Origin: JAKQHY01 sp034429475
GTDB taxonomy: Bacteria > Chloroflexota > Anaerolineae > B4-G1 > SLSP01
Assembly (NCBI GenBank): GCA_034429475.1
Contig: DAOUGD010000289.1
Span: 1 to 64,000 of the forward strand
Reading direction: 5' to 3'
DNA: 64,000 nt
In this document: positions 32,827 through 42,307 of the stretch, in pieces
How the letters are laid out: every line of letters begins with the position of its first letter
How positions within the stretch are numbered: the stretch's first letter is position 1
Notes under the pieces: model-generated
Told to the model about the DNA's origin: nothing
The model's input: only the letters and a program-made list of their open reading frames with translations
The model's database searches: none
Position numbers and translations under genes: made by a program

Positions 32827-34080
32827 ATGCGCAACATAGGTATTGTCATCAAACATGAAATCATCAGCACCATCACCAAACCCTCGTTTTGGGTGACGAC
32901 GCTGCTGCTGCCGGCGTTGATTATGGTGTTTACCTTTGGGTCCCAGTTTTTCAGTATGCAGGTCTTGGAAGAAGAAATGGACCCGACGGAATTTATCCAG
33001 ACAGAGACGACAACGCCGGCCATCGGCTATGTGGATCATGCCGGGATCGTCACCCGGCTGCCGGAAGGGTATTCTGCCGAGCGGATGCGGGCCTTCCCCG
33101 ACGAAGCCGCCGCGCAGGCCGCCCTGGACGCCGGCGAATTGCAATCCTACTACGTCGTGGCGACCGATTTCATCGAAACTGGCAATCTGGTAGCCGTCGA
33201 ACCGGAATTCGCCCCGTTGAGCAATCTCTCCGGCCCGGAAATTTTCCAATACGTCCTCAACTACAACCTGATTGACGATCCGGCGCTGGCGGCGCGCGCC
33301 GACACGCCCATAACTTACCTGCAAACCACGGCGCTGGCGAAAGCCACGTCCAGCGGGGAAGATTACACCACCCGCTTCATCGTGGGCTACGGCGTCCTCT
33401 TCATCTTCTTCTTCGTCCTGACGATGGGCAGCAGCTTCTTGTTGCGCAGTGTATCGCGGGAGAAGGAAAACCGCACGGTCGAAGTACTGTTGGTCAGCAT
33501 TCGTCCGCGCGAGTTGATGCTCGGCAAAATCGTGGGACTGGGCGCGGTGGCCCTGGTACAGATGGCGATCTGGGGCGGCGGCAGCCTGCTTACCATGACG
33601 CGCGGCAGCTCGCTGCTATCCAGTTTTGGCGTCATGCTGAATACAGTCAGCTTCCCGCCGGGCTTCTTCGTCTGGGCGATCCTGTACTTCCTGCTGGGCT
33701 ATCTGCTCTACGCGGCCGTCTTCAGCGCGATTGGCGCCCTGGCCCCCACCGCGCGTGAAAGCGGGCAGTTCACCTTCATGGCGATGTTGCCCTTGATGCT
33801 GCCCATGTGGTTTAACACCGTCTTCGTCCAGGCGCCGCATAGCACACTGGCAATCATCTTCAGTCTGTTCCCGCTGACCGCGCCGACGGCGATGCTGCCG
33901 CGCCTGGTCACGGGCGGCGTCCCCGTGTGGCAGCCGGCTGTCGGCGTCGTGTTGCTGGCCGGTGCGACCTACCTCTTCGTCCTCCTCTCCGCCCGCTTCT
34001 TCCGCGCCGACACACTGCTCTCCACGGATAGCCTCAACTGGGGACGCTTCGTCGTCGAATTTAAGAAAGGTAAGGCGTAA
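32827..34080 (+). CDS. ABC-2 type permease (NatB-like) 2
   Basis: 417 residues from the ATG at 32827, behind AAGGAG. Same layout as permease 1: N-terminal helix, extracytoplasmic domain (IGYVDHAGIV, LQSYYVVATDFIE), then helices with EKENRTVEVLLVSIRP. The shared motifs indicate that the two permeases are paralogues forming a heterodimer with the ATPase. A longer upstream frame reads through the repeat array and lacks an SD. The stop codon is at the edge of the next array. Confidence 0.9.
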   Translation: MRNIGIVIKHEIISTITKPSFWVTTLLLPALIMVFTFGSQFFSMQVLEEEMDPTEFIQTETTTPAIGYVDHAGIVTRLPEGYSAERMRAFPDEAAAQAALDAGELQSYYVVATDFIETGNLVAVEPEFAPLSNLSGPEIFQYVLNYNLIDDPALAARADTPITYLQTTALAKATSSGEDYTTRFIVGYGVLFIFFFVLTMGSSFLLRSVSREKENRTVEVLLVSIRPRELMLGKIVGLGAVALVQMAIWGGGSLLTMTRGSSLLSSFGVMLNTVSFPPGFFVWAILYFLLGYLLYAAVFSAIGALAPTARESGQFTFMAMLPLMLPMWFNTVFVQAPHSTLAIIFSLFPLTAPTAMLPRLVTGGVPVWQPAVGVVLLAGATYLFVLLSARFFRADTLLSTDSLNWGRFVVEFKKGKA

Positions 34081-34146
34081 AACGTGAAACGTAAAACGTA
34101 ATGACTTTACTGTAAAAGCCTTACGTTTCACGTTTTACGTTTTACG
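34076..34146. repeat. ACGT-word inverted repeat array
   Basis: CGTAAAACGTGAAACGTAAA on the left and TTACGTTTCACGTTTTACGT on the right, separated by 19 bases. It begins in the last codon of permease 2 and ends 9 bases before the oxidoreductase ATG. Confidence 0.8.
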
Positions 34147-34155
34147 AACCCGGTA

Positions 34156-35715
34156 ATGAACACCTCCTCTCCCGACATCCTCATCATCGGCGGCGGGCTG
34201 GCCGGGTTGACCGCCGCGCTGCATCTGGCCGAGCGGGGCCTGCGCCCGCTGGTGTTGGAAGCCGACCCACAGCACGCCGGCGGGCGGCTCAAGGCCGGGG
34301 ACGACGTGACCTTCACGTATCAGGGGCAGACGTGGCGCTTCGCCACCGAGCACGGGATGCACGGCATCTGGTCGGCGTACCGCAACCTGCAAGCGATGTG
34401 GGTGCGCCATCACATCCGCCCTGTGTTGGTCCCTGCACAGGAAGAGACCTGGATTTTGGGAACACGCCGGCGCGTCCGGCAAGCCCCCATCGGCAGCGCG
34501 ATCCGGGGCAGTTGGATTCCCGCGCCGTTTCACTACCTGGGATTGCTGGGCCGCCCGCGTTTCTGGGCCATGCTCACCCCGATAGACTTCCTTTCCATGC
34601 TCCCTGTGCTGACGACGCTGCTCACCGCCCTCTCCATTGACCCGCTGGCCGAAGATCAGCCGCTCCACGGCCTCACGCTGGCCGAGGTCTGCCGGGGCTG
34701 GTCGCACCGGATGACCGCGCTGTTCACCGGCCTGTCGCGCAACGGCCTGCCCGCTAACCCCGGTCAGATTCCCGCGTCGGGCTTCTTCGCCTTTCTGCGT
34801 TTCTACACCCTGCGGCGGCGGGATGCCTGGACGTTCTCCTATCTGCCCGCCGAGAGTCCCCAAACGATGATTGCCCCGCTGCTGGATGTGCTGCACGCGC
34901 ACGGCGGCGAAGTACGCCTGGGCGCGCAAGTCACCCGGTTGGATCGCACAGCGGACGGTTGGCGCGTGACTTACCAGACAGACGGCGCGGAACACACCCT
35001 CAGCGCGCCGCACGTCGTCTTGGCGACCGACGCGCCCGCCGCCGCCGCGCTCCTGCGGGCCGGGCCGGATACGGCGGACAGCGCGGCGGGGCTGCATCTG
35101 CCGAGCGGTTGGGCGTCGGCCACAATACGGACGTGGTTTGCGCGGCAGCCTCGAAAGGGCGCCGAGGCGGGGATGTTTTCCGGCGACTTCGCGCTCGACA
35201 ACTTCTTCTGGGTGGATCGCATTTACGAGGACGCCATCCGCTGGCGGCGGGAAACCGGCGGCAGCGCCTTGGAAGCGCACATCTACGGCCCGCCGGAACT
35301 GCTGGCCCAGCCGGACGCCGCGCTGCTGGCCCGCGCCCTCAACGACCTCTTCCGCGCGTGGCCGGAACTGCGGGGGCAAGTCGTCCAAACGGCGCTCACC
35401 CGCAACCCGGCGACGCACACGCTGCTCCACGCAGGGCGTCCGGCGGAACATCTGGGGGTCGAGACGCCGTGGCCGGGTCTTTATTGTTGCGGGGATTGGG
35501 TGCGCGACGCCACGCCGACCATGTTTATGGAACGGGCGTGCGTCACGGGGATCAAAGCCGCCAACGCGCTCCTGCAAACGCGCCAGCAAGCGCCCTGGCC
35601 GATTCTCGCCACCCACCGCCCGGAGCCATTGGCCTGGGCCGTGGAACTGGCGATGCGCCATGCGCGCGACGCCATTCGGAGACGGCGGCAATCTCAAAAA
35701 GCCTCAACGGATTGA
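34156..35715 (+). CDS. FAD-dependent oxidoreductase, amine-oxidase/phytoene-desaturase superfamily
   Basis: 519 residues. The N-terminal dinucleotide-binding motif ILIIGGGLAGLTAALHLAE continues to an acidic LEAD and the AGGRL motif. The C-terminus has the flavin motif GLYCCGDWVRDATPTMFMERA. This pattern fits the superfamily of amine oxidases, carotenoid desaturases/isomerases and squalene-associated desaturases. No carotenoid or hopanoid genes are nearby, so the substrate is open. The last residues (KASTD) come from a CAACGGATTGAA word array. No SD is obvious before the ATG because another array abuts it. Confidence 0.8.
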   Translation: MNTSSPDILIIGGGLAGLTAALHLAERGLRPLVLEADPQHAGGRLKAGDDVTFTYQGQTWRFATEHGMHGIWSAYRNLQAMWVRHHIRPVLVPAQEETWILGTRRRVRQAPIGSAIRGSWIPAPFHYLGLLGRPRFWAMLTPIDFLSMLPVLTTLLTALSIDPLAEDQPLHGLTLAEVCRGWSHRMTALFTGLSRNGLPANPGQIPASGFFAFLRFYTLRRRDAWTFSYLPAESPQTMIAPLLDVLHAHGGEVRLGAQVTRLDRTADGWRVTYQTDGAEHTLSAPHVVLATDAPAAAALLRAGPDTADSAAGLHLPSGWASATIRTWFARQPRKGAEAGMFSGDFALDNFFWVDRIYEDAIRWRRETGGSALEAHIYGPPELLAQPDAALLARALNDLFRAWPELRGQVVQTALTRNPATHTLLHAGRPAEHLGVETPWPGLYCCGDWVRDATPTMFMERACVTGIKAANALLQTRQQAPWPILATHRPEPLAWAVELAMRHARDAIRRRRQSQKASTD

Positions 35716-35730
35716 ACGGATTCAACGGAG
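35703..35730. repeat. CAACGGATT-word array, single arm
   Basis: CTCAACGGATTGAACGGATT then CAACGGAG, overlapping the oxidoreductase stop codon. It is the same family as the arrays at 38.4 and 45.1 kb. Confidence 0.65.
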
Positions 35731-35786
35731 GATGTGGCCGTAGTGCGGAGTCCGTTGCACCGAAGCAGATGGATGGAGGAGGGAAG

Positions 35787-36869
35787 ATGACAAACGGCAA
35801 GCGTTTGATTTTTCTCGACAACTTGCGGGTGGCGCTGACGATGTTGCTGATCGCGCACCACGTCGGTCAGGCTTACGGGCCGACGGGGGGCTGGTGGCCA
35901 ATCCAGGAGACGGCCCGCGCTGTCGTACTGGGGCCATTCTTCACCGTGAATCGCTCGTTCTTTATGAGCCTGTTCTTTATGATTTCGGGCTATTGCGTGG
36001 GCATCGCCTACGACGCCAAAGGCGCCATAGGCTTTCTAAGAAGCCGCCTGCAACAACTGGGCATCCCGTTGGTGACCTTTTCCTTGGTTTTTATGCTCAT
36101 CCTGCGAATTCCTGCTTTTGCGTCACCGTCAGACCAGAGCGGCTCCGCATGGGCGGGAATTGACGTCGGCTACCTGTGGTATGTGGAGCATTTGTTGATC
36201 CTCAGTATAGGTTACGCCCGCTGGCGTAGCGTCCACAAGGAATCCGCCGGGATCAGTCAGGATCAGGCGCCTCCTCCTGGAACGCTGGCAATCCTGGGCT
36301 TTGCGCTGCTGCTGGCGGCGGCGTCCGCTGTGATTCGGATCTGGTATCCGATTGATCGGTGGGTCAACCTCTTGGGCTTCATTCGGATGGCGCCTGCCGA
36401 TGTGCCGCGCGATTTGAGCTTCTTCATCATCGGCGCGATAGCCTACCGCCATCAATGGTTTCTCCGGTTTCCGGCCAAAGCGGGGATGCGCTGGCTGCTG
36501 GTGGGGGTGACGGCGGCCGTCCTGTGGTACGGCTACGTGCTGGGGTTAAAGTCTGTGTGGCCGATTGGCAAGACCGCGATGGGCGTTATCTATCCCGTGT
36601 GGGAATCGTTGCTGTGCTGCGGGATGTGTATTGGCTTGCTGGTGCTGTTCCGCGAAAAATTCAATGTTGAAAGTCCACTCAGCAAAAGGTTGGCGCAGAG
36701 CCAGTATATGGCCTATCTTTGTCACGGACTGATAGTGATTCCGCTTCAGTGGGTGATGCTTGGCCTCAACGTTTCCCCTTTGGCTAAATTTGTCTTGGTG
36801 ACTCTGACCGGTATTCCCCTAACGTTTCTATCCGGTTATTGGAATGGGAAACTGATGGGAGGGCGATAG
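35787..36869 (+). CDS. Acyltransferase-3 family membrane protein
   Basis: A 360-residue protein from the ATG at 35787 (SD GGAGGAGGGAAG). About ten helices. The N-terminal FLDNLRVALTMLLIAHHVGQ contains the family's conserved arginine and histidine. MSLFFMISGYCVG and LCHGLIVIPLQW are further hallmarks. Family members O-acylate polysaccharides, lipids or antibiotics, taking acyl groups across the membrane. A role in modifying a surface glycan fits the polymerase and transferase genes nearby. An upstream frame extension overlaps the flavoenzyme gene and is spurious. A short 3' gap leads to the convergent DUF2142 gene. Confidence 0.87.
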   Translation: MTNGKRLIFLDNLRVALTMLLIAHHVGQAYGPTGGWWPIQETARAVVLGPFFTVNRSFFMSLFFMISGYCVGIAYDAKGAIGFLRSRLQQLGIPLVTFSLVFMLILRIPAFASPSDQSGSAWAGIDVGYLWYVEHLLILSIGYARWRSVHKESAGISQDQAPPPGTLAILGFALLLAAASAVIRIWYPIDRWVNLLGFIRMAPADVPRDLSFFIIGAIAYRHQWFLRFPAKAGMRWLLVGVTAAVLWYGYVLGLKSVWPIGKTAMGVIYPVWESLLCCGMCIGLLVLFREKFNVESPLSKRLAQSQYMAYLCHGLIVIPLQWVMLGLNVSPLAKFVLVTLTGIPLTFLSGYWNGKLMGGR

Positions 36870-36898
36870 GCCCTGTTGGCCTGGTCAATCGGTTGGCC

Positions 36899-38335
36899 CT
36901 ACCCCAACTGCGGCACGATAAAACCGAAGAGGCACCACACGTTCAACGCGGCGAGCGCGGCCAGGAGGGCGAGAGTCACCAGCCAGCGCCACCGCTGGGG
37001 GACGGCGGCGACGGTCGGCGCTGTGACCAACGCCGCGCCCAACAGCGCCAGCGTCCAGAGCGGCAAATCCCCGCCGAGCAGCCCCGCGCCGCCTACCACC
37101 ACGGCCACGGCCAGCAGTACCAGCGCGGTGATCGCCGCCAGCTTGCGCTCGGCCAGACGCTCCAGGCCGAAGGCCGCCATCAACGCCAGCAGAGGCAGCG
37201 CGGGGAACAGGTAGCGGCCCTGATGTTGTACAAACGTCAGGTTGTAGCCGACGAATAGGACCAGCGTAATCCCCGCCGCCGTCCCCAGCAAAATCAACCC
37301 ATCCCGCTGGCGCGGTTCCATACCGGATTTGAGCGCCTCGCCAAAGCGCCAGCCCGCGCCCCAGACGATGAGGCCGGAGAAGATCAGCAGCCCCAGATAG
37401 ATGCGCCTGTCCAGCACCACCCCCATCCAGCCGAACTGCCCCCAGAAGGATTGAAACGTCGTGCGCGCCGCCCCACTGAAGAAGGCCAGCGCGCCGCTGC
37501 GGGCGATAAAGTCGGCGGTGCGCGGCTGGCCGATCACAACCTCCGCGTGTCGGATCAGGCCCATCACGTCGGGCCAGCCGTAGACACTGACGTTGCGCAC
37601 CCACCACAATCCGCCGAGCGCCAGCGCCGGGAGGCCGATGAACAGCAATTGCCGCGCCGCCCAGCGCAGGGGTTGACCCTCGCGGCGCCACCGCAGGAAG
37701 ACGGCGAGCGCCGCCAGCGGCAGGGCGCTGTAAACGGTGGACTTTGTCAACAAGACCGCGCCCAACACGCCGCCCAACACCCACGGCGAAGTCTCGTCAC
37801 GCAGGTAGCGCAGCGCCAGCCACAGCCACAACCACAGCAGCGTCAGCGCGAGCGCGTCGTTGTTCACGCCGGCCATCATCGCCATAAATTGGGGGATGAA
37901 GGCGACGACGCCCACGCCCAGCCACGCGAAGCCGGGCCGCTCCGGTAGAAATTCGCGCAGGATCAGGCCGAGCATGACCACCCCCACGCCGCCCACCAAC
38001 ACGGAGAACATCCGCAGCAGGGGCAAATAGCCATCCACCAGCCAATACACCGGCGTCGCCAGCAAATAATACAGCGGAGGCTGATGATCCTCATACTCCA
38101 GCCGGTTCACCGGCAACGTCGGCGGGAATTTCTGTGAGGTCAGTTGCTCGAGGTAACGTTGGTCGTAGTCGCCAGCCTGCATCACCGGGAATTCGCGTCC
38201 CAACGCCAGCGTTCGCACGTAATTGTAGTGCGCCGGTTCATCGGGGACTTGCCAGGCAGGCGTGACCATCGCGTACAACCCGCCCACCACCAGATAGATC
38301 ACAAGAATTAAAAGGAGAGGCCAGTTCTTTGTCAA
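36899..38335 (-). CDS. DUF2142-like polytopic membrane protein (glycosyltransferase C-type fold)
   Basis: 478 residues from a TTG at 38335, which sits 9 bases after GAGGAG. The frame also opens at an ATG 14 codons earlier (38377), but those codons (MNPLNPLSL) are an intergenic word array. About 11-12 helices. The first extracytoplasmic loop has PAWQVPDEPAHYNYV, whose acidic DEPAH motif resembles the active site of GT-C lipid-linked sugar transferases, and DHQPPLYYLL follows. DUF2142 proteins are thought to act in surface-glycan assembly; function not proven. It is on the minus strand together with the M50 protease gene upstream. Confidence 0.8.
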   Translation of the reverse strand: MTKNWPLLLILVIYLVVGGLYAMVTPAWQVPDEPAHYNYVRTLALGREFPVMQAGDYDQRYLEQLTSQKFPPTLPVNRLEYEDHQPPLYYLLATPVYWLVDGYLPLLRMFSVLVGGVGVVMLGLILREFLPERPGFAWLGVGVVAFIPQFMAMMAGVNNDALALTLLWLWLWLALRYLRDETSPWVLGGVLGAVLLTKSTVYSALPLAALAVFLRWRREGQPLRWAARQLLFIGLPALALGGLWWVRNVSVYGWPDVMGLIRHAEVVIGQPRTADFIARSGALAFFSGAARTTFQSFWGQFGWMGVVLDRRIYLGLLIFSGLIVWGAGWRFGEALKSGMEPRQRDGLILLGTAAGITLVLFVGYNLTFVQHQGRYLFPALPLLALMAAFGLERLAERKLAAITALVLLAVAVVVGGAGLLGGDLPLWTLALLGAALVTAPTVAAVPQRWRWLVTLALLAALAALNVWCLFGFIVPQLG

Positions 38336-38353
38336 CGCAACAGACTCCTCAAG

Positions 38354-38415
38354 ACTCAACGGATTGAGCGGATTCAACGGAAGAAAATCCGTTCAATTCC
38401 GTTGAATCCGTTGAG
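38354..38415. repeat. CAACGGATTGAGCGGATT-word inverted repeat array
   Basis: Left arm ACTCAACGGATTGAGCGGAT, right arm TCCGTTCAATTCCGTTGAAT with TCCGTTGAG. It fills the gap between the M50 protease gene and the DUF2142 gene and supplies false start codons to the latter. Confidence 0.78.
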
Positions 38416-38426
38416 AAGGTTTTCAT

Positions 38427-39194
38427 TTAACGATACACCAACCGCACACCCTTCGCTCGCTCCAGCAGTTTCAAAATCACGAAGATCAGCGCGAAGAAGG
38501 GGAGGTCCACCAACAGCGTGCTGCCGCCCAGCAACACGATCCAGCGCACCACCATCGTGAGGAAATGCCCGAAGCCGTTCAAGAGCGTCGCCCCGCCGCC
38601 GACGAACAACACGGCGAGGGTCAGCAAACCTAACACCACCGCCAACGCGGGCCAGGCGTGCGTGTCGGCGCGGCTGGGCAGCATAGTGTTGCCGATGGCA
38701 AAGACCAGATACGCCCATAGCCATACATCGGGGGCCTTCAGCGCGACCGAGAGTCCGCGCAGCGCGGCCCACACATCGCCGGACGACAGCGCCGCGAGTA
38801 CGTCCGGCGTGCCGAAAATGTTGTAGCCGAGCGCGACGATGACGCCGCCGCCGATCAGCATCGGCGCCACGCCGATGAGGCTGGCGCGCAGCACGTCCGT
38901 CTCCTGCACCGGCACGAAGCCCAACTGGATGCGTTTTCCGGCGCGGCGCGGCAGGATGTTGATCCGCCCGATCTTGACGCCGAGGATGGCGGCGGTCAGG
39001 GCGTGACTCAGTTCGTGGAGGGCGACGCCGGGCAGCAGCAGGATCGCGTAGAGCCACAGCGCCACTTCTTCGTCGTTGGCAAGCAGCAACATCACGCCCT
39101 GGAGATTGCGATGCAGCCACCGGTCGGCCCACAGCAGCAATCCCAACACGGCGAAGAATTCTGCCAGCATGATCCACACAGCACTTGCGCCCAT
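38427..39194 (-). CDS. M50-like integral membrane metalloprotease
   Basis: 255 residues with about six helices. The zinc motif LHELSHAL gives His60, Glu61 and His64 in the second helix. A later helix (LWAYLVFAIGNTMLPSRADT) holds a conserved Asn and Asp of the S2P/M50 type. Site-2 proteases cleave transmembrane segments, for example of anti-sigma factors, but no such partner is adjacent. The gene probably shares a transcript with DUF2142 despite the array between them. The upstream region (39195-39398) is taken up by another word array. Confidence 0.8.
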   Translation of the reverse strand: MGASAVWIMLAEFFAVLGLLLWADRWLHRNLQGVMLLLANDEEVALWLYAILLLPGVALHELSHALTAAILGVKIGRINILPRRAGKRIQLGFVPVQETDVLRASLIGVAPMLIGGGVIVALGYNIFGTPDVLAALSSGDVWAALRGLSVALKAPDVWLWAYLVFAIGNTMLPSRADTHAWPALAVVLGLLTLAVLFVGGGATLLNGFGHFLTMVVRWIVLLGGSTLLVDLPFFALIFVILKLLERAKGVRLVYR

Positions 39195-39209
39195 TTCAGC
39201 CTCAGAAGA

Positions 39210-39320
39210 GTTAGGGGTTTGGGGTTAGGGGTTAGTGGTTAGGAGTGAACGACTCGCTACTCGCCATTCCTAACTCCTAACTCGCCACTCCTAACTCCTA
39301 ACTCGCCACTCCTAACTCGT
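39210..39320. repeat. TTAGGGGTT / CTAACTCC-word inverted repeat array
   Basis: Left arm GTTAGGGGTTTGGGGTTAGG with GTTAGTGGTTAGGAG. Right arm repeats of CCTAACTCCTAACTCGCCA, about three times. It is the largest such array in the window and lies between two divergent genes (M50 protease and scpA). Confidence 0.8.
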
Positions 39321-39398
39321 CTATCCCAACTATACCACACTTTATCCCAAAACGCCCCCGGTTTGCGCTTTTGGAGGTTTGGGTTATGCTTGCGCCCG

Positions 39399-40190
39399 AT
39401 GAGCGAGGAAGTGAGTCTACAAACCGGGTGGCAAAGCCACTATGAGGTGCATACCCCCACCTTTGAGGGGCCGTTGGCGCTGCTGCTGCATCTGATTGAA
39501 AAGAACGAGTTGGACATCACGCAGGTGGCGCTGGCAAACGTCACCGATGAGTTTATGCAGCAACTCGAAGCGATGCGCGAGAAGTTGCAATTGGAGATCG
39601 TGGCCGATTTCCTGTCTGTGGCGGCGAAGCTGTTGTGGATCAAGTCGCGGGCGCTGCTGCCCAAGCCGCCGCAGTCCGCCCGGACGGCCAACGCGGAAGA
39701 GGATGTGGGCGACGAATTGGTGCGACAGCTCCGCGCCTACCGGCAGTACAAAGAGGCCGCGCAGTGGTTGCGCGAGCGCGACGCTGCCGACTTGCGCTCT
39801 TACGTCCACATCGGGCCGCCGCCGCGCCCGCAGAAGGTCACGCTGGATTTGTCGGACGTGACCCTGGAAGGCTTACGCGCCGCCGCGCAGGCGGTGATGT
39901 TCCCCAAGGAAGGCCCGCAGCCTCAGGAGGCCATCCAGCGCCCGCGCATCTCCATCGTCCAGCAAATTCGCCTCATCCGTCACCGCCTCATCCAGTTGGC
40001 GAAAGTGACGTATCACACGCTGTTGAGCCAGGAACCCACCCGCGTGGAGGCCGTCGTCACCCTGCAAGCCATCCTCGAACTGATGAAGCAGCGGACGATC
40101 CAGGCGCAGCAGACCACGCTGTTCGGCGACATCACGATCGAGTCGCTCGTCCCACCGGAAGAGATCCGCGAACCGGCGGCGGAAGTGTGA
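39399..40190 (+). CDS. scpA: Segregation and condensation protein A
   Basis: 263 residues from the ATG at 39399. The kleisin N-terminal motif FEGPLALLLHLIEKNELDI is diagnostic. WIKSRALLPKP and the C-terminal winged-helix segment (VVTLQAILELMKQ) complete the pattern. ScpA bridges the SMC heads together with ScpB in the condensin complex for chromosome segregation. scpB is not adjacent. An SD-like GGAGG lies 22 bases upstream, so the start may be a nearby TTG. The M50 gene diverges upstream and the GT39-like gene converges downstream. Confidence 0.92.
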   Translation: MSEEVSLQTGWQSHYEVHTPTFEGPLALLLHLIEKNELDITQVALANVTDEFMQQLEAMREKLQLEIVADFLSVAAKLLWIKSRALLPKPPQSARTANAEEDVGDELVRQLRAYRQYKEAAQWLRERDAADLRSYVHIGPPPRPQKVTLDLSDVTLEGLRAAAQAVMFPKEGPQPQEAIQRPRISIVQQIRLIRHRLIQLAKVTYHTLLSQEPTRVEAVVTLQAILELMKQRTIQAQQTTLFGDITIESLVPPEEIREPAAEV

Positions 40191-40205
40191 TGGGGCGGCC
40201 TGCGT

Positions 40206-40274
40206 GCAAATAGCGAATGGCAAATAGCAAATAGCGAATTACGAATTACGAATTGCGAATTGCGAATTACGGAT
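40206..40274. repeat. GAATTACGAATT / GCAAATAGC-word array
   Basis: GCAAATAGCGAATGGCAAAT followed by several GAATTACGAATTGC words. The words are themselves nearly palindromic. The array provides the stop codon of the convergent GT39-like gene. Confidence 0.75.
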
Positions 40275-42300
40275 TTTGTAGCACCACTGTTCCCAACATC
40301 ACGCCATCGTCTATGGGATTACCGCTGGCATCCACTACTGGCACGCCGGTGATGTCAGGGTAGGTGTACATCCCCGCGCGGACAGTGTATTCGCCTTCTG
40401 CCAACGTCTCTGGGAGCGGCAGCGCCAGCCGGTTGAGCACGAGGTCGCCCACCCGCCACGTGTCCGCCGGGAAGGCGGCGTGATCGTCCTGCGCCGCCAG
40501 CCCGCCGGCGGCATCGAGTAGTTGCACGGTGAGGTGGTAGTCGGCAGCTGGCGGCGGGCCTTGCAGCCACCACGTCAACCACACCTCCAAGGAAGCGCCG
40601 GGCGTCGCGGTCTGCGGCAGTTCGGCGGCGGCGAACACGACCTTGTTCGCCAGCGGAATCCCGGCAGCCAACGGCATCATCCCCGTCAATACGTCCCCCC
40701 GGTCGGCGCCCCGGCGGAGGAAGGTGCGGTACATCCAGCCATCCGGCAGCGTCACCGACGGCCCGGCCTCCACCGAGGGCAATGCGGACAGTCGCGCGAT
40801 CATCGGCCAGAGCGGGTCGTCTGGCGTGTCCTGCATCGGGCCGACCAGATACACTCCCTCTGTTGATTCCGGGATAGGCAGGGCGCGGCGTCCGTCGGTG
40901 AAGCGGTGGGGGTGGTCGAACAGCAGCGCGTCGAAAACGGTGGGCGTCTCAGTAATGAACGGGCGGTTGCCCGTGCCGACGACGATGATTTCCGCGTCGC
41001 CGGCCAACTGCCGGGCCGCCTGCGCCGCCGGGCGCGTGTAGGCCAGCGGAATGCCGTAGCCGCCGGTGGTGGGATGCGTCGTCATGTACGTCCGCAGCCG
41101 GTAAGTCACCAGCCCCTGCCACATTCCCCAAACCAGCAACCCGCCCAGCACGCCCAGACCGGGCAGCGAGGCGGACAGTTTCCCCACACGGATTACTGGT
41201 GCGGCGAAGCGGTTGAGCAGCGCGTCCAGGCCCGCGCCGATGAGGAAAAACTGGACGGGGTATTGGGTGACGAAGTAGTGGAGGTGGGTGCCGTGCGCCG
41301 GGCGCAGTTGGAGCGCGATGGGCGCGGCAAACCAGACCAGCAGGATGACGAACACGCGGCGGCGCCGCGCATCAGGCGCGAAAAATGCCTGGTGGACGGC
41401 GTATGCCAACGCCAGGAGGAACACACCCATCGTCAGGGTGTTAAGCCACCAGAGGTTGGGGACGGCGCGCAGGAATTCCGGGGCGAGGCCGCCTGCTTGC
41501 CCTTCGATGCCCGCGCTGCCGGTGAGCATCAGCGGGTAGCGCAGTGCGTCCCAGGTGAAGCGGCCTTTTTCGGCAGCGTAGGCGAGGAAACCCCGCGCGT
41601 TTTGCCAGCCGTGGAACGCATCGTAGAGGACATAAGGCGCCATGCTGACCCCAAACACTGCGCAGCCCGCGAGCAGCGGCTTCCAAGCCACGTCGCGGTG
41701 ATAAATGAGTAGCAACGCCAGGAGCGGCACGAGCGCCAGAGCCTCCAGTTGCAGGCCCAACTGGATTGCCAGGCTGGCCCACACGCCGACCAGCGCCCAG
41801 GGCTTCCGCGAAACAAAGGCGGCCAAAAGGGAGGCGATCAACGTCAGGGTGAAGAGGGGCAGAGGATGGCACCAGATTTTGCGCGCATAGAGGATGGCCC
41901 AGGGATTGAGGGCGAAGAGAAAGGCAGCGGTGAACGCGGCGCGCGGCCCCAGGTAGACCTGCCCAACGAAGTAACAGGCCAGCACGGCCAGGGCGTTGAG
42001 GAAGGTGGTGCAGAGCACCACGGCCAGGGGATCGGCCCACAGGCGCAGTGGCGCAGCCATTACGTAGAGGGTAAGCGGCAGGTTGGCCGGCCCGGCGGAA
42101 GAGTCCACGCCCTCTATCGGGAGATCGCCCTCGTAGGCGATGGCCGCCGCCCGGCGCACCACCGTTGCCTCGTCGCGCTTGAACTCGACCCACGAGGGCC
42201 ACCCCATCCGCAGCACGAAGGCCAGCAGCAAAATCACTGCCGCCGCCCCATGCGTTCGATTTTTCGATAGCCAGGAAAGTAATCTTGCCATCAACCCCAT
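40267..42300 (-). CDS. GT39-like (PMT/ArnT type) membrane glycosyltransferase
   Basis: 677 residues. About 11-12 helices in the first 420 residues, then a ~230-residue extracytoplasmic domain with a beta-rich end (ASLEVWLTWWLQG). The first loop has WVEFKRDEATVV, which holds the acidic pair typical of PMT/ArnT enzymes that take sugars from polyprenyl phosphates. The target could be protein or lipid. The N-terminus (MGLMARLLSWLSKN) lies near an AAACCGGGTTT palindrome. The stop codon is in a word array shared with scpA's downstream side. Confidence 0.8.
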   Translation of the reverse strand: MGLMARLLSWLSKNRTHGAAAVILLLAFVLRMGWPSWVEFKRDEATVVRRAAAIAYEGDLPIEGVDSSAGPANLPLTLYVMAAPLRLWADPLAVVLCTTFLNALAVLACYFVGQVYLGPRAAFTAAFLFALNPWAILYARKIWCHPLPLFTLTLIASLLAAFVSRKPWALVGVWASLAIQLGLQLEALALVPLLALLLIYHRDVAWKPLLAGCAVFGVSMAPYVLYDAFHGWQNARGFLAYAAEKGRFTWDALRYPLMLTGSAGIEGQAGGLAPEFLRAVPNLWWLNTLTMGVFLLALAYAVHQAFFAPDARRRRVFVILLVWFAAPIALQLRPAHGTHLHYFVTQYPVQFFLIGAGLDALLNRFAAPVIRVGKLSASLPGLGVLGGLLVWGMWQGLVTYRLRTYMTTHPTTGGYGIPLAYTRPAAQAARQLAGDAEIIVVGTGNRPFITETPTVFDALLFDHPHRFTDGRRALPIPESTEGVYLVGPMQDTPDDPLWPMIARLSALPSVEAGPSVTLPDGWMYRTFLRRGADRGDVLTGMMPLAAGIPLANKVVFAAAELPQTATPGASLEVWLTWWLQGPPPAADYHLTVQLLDAAGGLAAQDDHAAFPADTWRVGDLVLNRLALPLPETLAEGEYTVRAGMYTYPDITGVPVVDASGNPIDDGVMLGTVVLQNP

Positions 42301-42307
42301 TCATAAG

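Noticed and set aside
34959..35786. N-terminal extension of the acyltransferase
   Set aside because: It overlaps the flavoenzyme gene out of frame. The ATG at 35787 has a strong SD and starts the family motif.
39210..39320. CRISPR or telomere-like repeat
   Set aside because: Words are 7-19 bases, direct and inverted, without unique spacers. They fit the word-array family seen elsewhere.
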